Origin: a virus
Direction: 5' to 3' (one strand)
IMG/VR virus record: IMGVR_UViG_3300022514_000002
Location: 1 to 23,393 of that record
Length of the DNA: 23,393 nucleotides
Below the pieces are notes generated by a model. The model saw only the letters and a program-made list of their open reading frames with translations. It did not search any database and was not told where the DNA came from. The position numbers were made by a program, and so were the translations under genes. The number at the start of each line of letters is the position of its first letter. Position 1 is the first letter of the stretch. Below are positions 22,399 through 23,393 of this stretch, piece after piece.

Positions 22399-22542
22399 GT
22401 TCTCATCTATAATCTCTCTTAATTTCTCCCTAATAAACTCCGACATGGAATATCCCATCTCGGCAAGCTTTTGTTCGGCTTTCTTCTTTAGTTGAGATGG
22501 TAACTTTACTTGTATATATGTATCGTTTTTTTTGATTCTCAA
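22387..22542 (-). CDS. Ribbon-helix-helix (CopG/Arc-like) DNA-binding protein
   Basis: A 51-residue protein, short enough to be missed by usual ORF cut-offs. It reads MRIKKNDTYIQVKLPSQL, the N-terminal beta-strand with alternating residues that reads DNA in RHH proteins, then KKKAEQKLAEMGYSMSEFI with the GYSMSEFIRE turn into helix B, and a basic-acidic end. The TTG start at 22540-22542 has an excellent ribosome site (GGAGGAGG), 16 bases after the stop of the gene before it, so the two are in one operon. RHH proteins of this size act as dimeric repressors, antitoxins or autoregulators. As the last gene of a small operon it may control that operon. No partner toxin is recognised. Confidence 0.85.
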   Translation of the reverse strand: MRIKKNDTYIQVKLPSQLKKKAEQKLAEMGYSMSEFIREKLREIIDENKKG

Positions 22543-22558
22543 GTTTCCTCCTCCTTTC

Positions 22559-22939
22559 TTATTCCCAGCCGTCTATCCCCTTTTTAAAAGGGGAAATAAC
22601 ATACGTACAATGTGGAAGGGCGCCGTCAAATTGGCGACGCTTCCCTCCTTCTTCGTCCTCGTCTATGAACGAGAACGGAATCTGAAAACTATTCGCAAGC
22701 GTAGTAACTGCTTTTTTAAGCTTAGTAATTTCTTCCTCAGAGGCTTCATCTCCGAGATAAAGCCCACATACCTCTACAGGCTCTAAAACGCATCTGTACG
22801 GCCTGTAGAGGACGGCTACTCCTATGTTTCCCTCCCATTTCTGGGAAGGATGAATATGCAAGTCTATCCCAGCATAGTAGGGAATGTCCCCTACTACGAT
22901 TTTTATTTTTTTGACAAGAAATTCTTTTAAAAGGAACAT
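22559..22939 (-). CDS. Unknown small protein, 126 residues
   Basis: A 126-residue protein with alternating beta-strands (IKIVVGDIPYYAG, GNIGVAVLYRP, VEVCGLYLGD), then a helix (EEEITKLKKAVTTLANS) and an acidic loop with EDEEGGKRR. No signal peptide, membrane segment or zinc pair. I recognise no family. The ATG at 22937-22939 has AAGGAGGA at the correct distance. It lies in the minus-strand operon between an 89-residue unknown gene and the RHH gene, and is preceded by a hairpin (22969-22987) that also precedes the upstream gene. It is likely accessory: host takeover, defence escape or immunity. Confidence 0.8.
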   Translation of the reverse strand: MFLLKEFLVKKIKIVVGDIPYYAGIDLHIHPSQKWEGNIGVAVLYRPYRCVLEPVEVCGLYLGDEASEEEITKLKKAVTTLANSFQIPFSFIDEDEEGGKRRQFDGALPHCTYVISPFKKGIDGWE

Positions 22940-22968
22940 TTTTTTATTCCTCCTTTATTTTTTTAAAT

Positions 22969-22987
22969 AGGCGTATCGGCTACGCCT
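22969..22987 (-). repeat. Intercistronic hairpin repeat, copy 1
   Basis: AGGCGTA and TACGCCT form a perfect seven-base stem around five bases. On the minus strand it is followed by an AT-rich run and AAAGGAGGAAT before the ATG of the 126-residue gene. The same 19-base hairpin occurs at 23295-23313 with the same downstream pattern. There is no T run, so it is not a terminator. It could be an mRNA stabiliser, a processing site or an operator. Confidence 0.75.
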
Positions 22988-22993
22988 ATAATT

Positions 22994-23263
22994 TTAGTAC
23001 TCAAGAGTAATAGGTTCATCGGGCTGCAGATTGAAGTGTTCTGCAGTCCTTTGTTGTGCATAAGAGAGGATTGCCTCTCTTATGCTTTTTCCTATTGGGA
23101 CGTATAGAACTACGTCTTTTTCTATAAAAGTTTCTCGGGGAATACGTGTCCCCTTTTTGCAGACTGATAGTGTAAAAGTGACATACCAAAAATCTTGATT
23201 CCATTTAGTTAAATCCTGATCTTTATAATCAGTTATGTTGACTACATATATTCTTTTATTCAT
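22994..23263 (-). CDS. Unknown small protein, 89 residues
   Basis: An 89-residue protein: an N-terminal beta segment (KRIYVVNITDYKDQD), then WNQDFWYVTFTLSVC, a strand pair and a C-terminal helix (KSIREAILSYAQQRTAEHF) ending LQPDEPITLEY. No catalytic motif and no known family. ATG at 23261-23263 follows AAAGGAGGAAT and the second hairpin repeat. Its size, lack of homology to families I know, and its place in an operon that ends in an RHH protein are compatible with an anti-defence gene, but nothing in the sequence proves that. Confidence 0.78.
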   Translation of the reverse strand: MNKRIYVVNITDYKDQDLTKWNQDFWYVTFTLSVCKKGTRIPRETFIEKDVVLYVPIGKSIREAILSYAQQRTAEHFNLQPDEPITLEY

Positions 23264-23294
23264 TTAAATTCCTCCTTTATTTTTTTTGAAATTC

Positions 23295-23313
23295 AGGCGT
23301 ATCGGCTACGCCT
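23295..23313 (-). repeat. Intercistronic hairpin repeat, copy 2
   Basis: Identical to the hairpin at 22969-22987 over all 19 bases (AGGCGTATCGGCTACGCCT on +). It is likewise followed on the minus strand by an A-rich run and the ribosome site of the next gene. The stop of the preceding partial gene lies inside the hairpin. Confidence 0.75.
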
Positions 23314-23393
23314 GCACTGTAACTTTGAAGAATTTGAATTGGAATCCTTCCGGTAAAATTTTCCCTGCTCTAGCAGGTTGAGCGTAGCAGCCT
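23306..23393 (-). CDS. C-terminal end of another gene of the minus operon
   Basis: The minus strand is open from the window edge for 28 codons to a TAG at 23306-23308 inside the hairpin repeat. It reads CYAQPARAGKILPEGFQF, then FKVTVQA. The stop lies just before the leader of the next gene in the same spacing pattern, which supports a real gene. No family can be named. Confidence 0.45.
   Translation of the reverse strand, partial: GCYAQPARAGKILPEGFQFKFFKVTVQA

Noticed and set aside
22387-22939. Toxin-antitoxin pair (RHH antitoxin with the 126-residue protein)
   Set aside because: The upstream protein shows no RelE, MazF or PIN-like motif; kept only as an alternative to the anti-defence idea.
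1-23393. Integrase, attachment sites, tRNA genes, CRISPR arrays or insertion sequences
   Set aside because: Looked for and none seen; no transposase motifs, no regular spacer repeats and no cloverleaf that I could support.

Overview
The window is the structural half of a temperate-type siphophage or prophage of a Gram-positive host. Ribosome binding sites are strong, GTG and TTG starts are common, the endolysin is an Amidase_3 protein, the holin is a phage_holin_4 type, and the DNA is moderately AT-rich. The tail and head families resemble those I know from Clostridia, possibly thermophilic ones (Thermoanaerobacter or Caldanaerobacter-like). That host guess is inference. No integrase, repressor, tRNA or rRNA is visible, so I cannot say whether this is an integrated prophage.

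Layout on the + strand. (1) 1-1090: end of the early region, with a RusA-type resolvase, a small unknown gene and a sigma-region-4-like putative late regulator (ArpU/RinA type). (2) 1133-1211: a strong promoter followed almost at once by an intrinsic terminator. (3) 1285-2030: a small unknown gene, an HNH endonuclease, a GC-rich putative cos site and five tandem 10-bp repeats that look like a terminase binding site. (4) 2050-9332: HK97-type packaging and head genes in standard order: TerS, TerL, portal, protease, major capsid protein, connector, head closure, neck and tail completion. (5) 9351-13858: tail tube, a tail-assembly chaperone pair joined by a canonical -1 frameshift site, a lipoprotein gene inserted on the opposite strand, and the tape measure. 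(6) 13860-20975: tail tip. The resident tail-hub gene is broken. Its N-terminal piece (14210-14603) and an internal piece (20671-20920) flank a block of about 6 kb from a related tail module: a piece of a second distal-tail gene, a complete hub gene, two adhesin-like genes and a 998-residue enzyme-like protein. (7) 20987-22095: holin and amidase. (8) 22150-23393: a terminator, a small promoter-driven structured RNA, and a convergent minus-strand operon of small unknown genes that ends in a ribbon-helix-helix protein missed by simple ORF length cut-offs.

How the genes work together. The regulator and the promoter/terminator pair probably switch on the long late operon. HNH, TerS, TerL and cos cut and package DNA through the portal. 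The protease matures the HK97-fold capsid, the connectors join head to tail, and the chaperone frameshift pair loads tube protein onto the tape measure. The grafted tail tip probably sets host range: its last protein combines a split polysaccharide-deacetylase (CE4, PgaB/IcaB-like) domain with a GH18-like domain, which suggests it attacks an amino-sugar surface polymer or peptidoglycan. The holin and amidase then lyse the cell. The most novel points are this two-enzyme tail protein, the scarred tail-module replacement, the minus-strand operon with its repeated hairpin leaders (possibly anti-CRISPR-like, unproven), and the cosB-like repeats.
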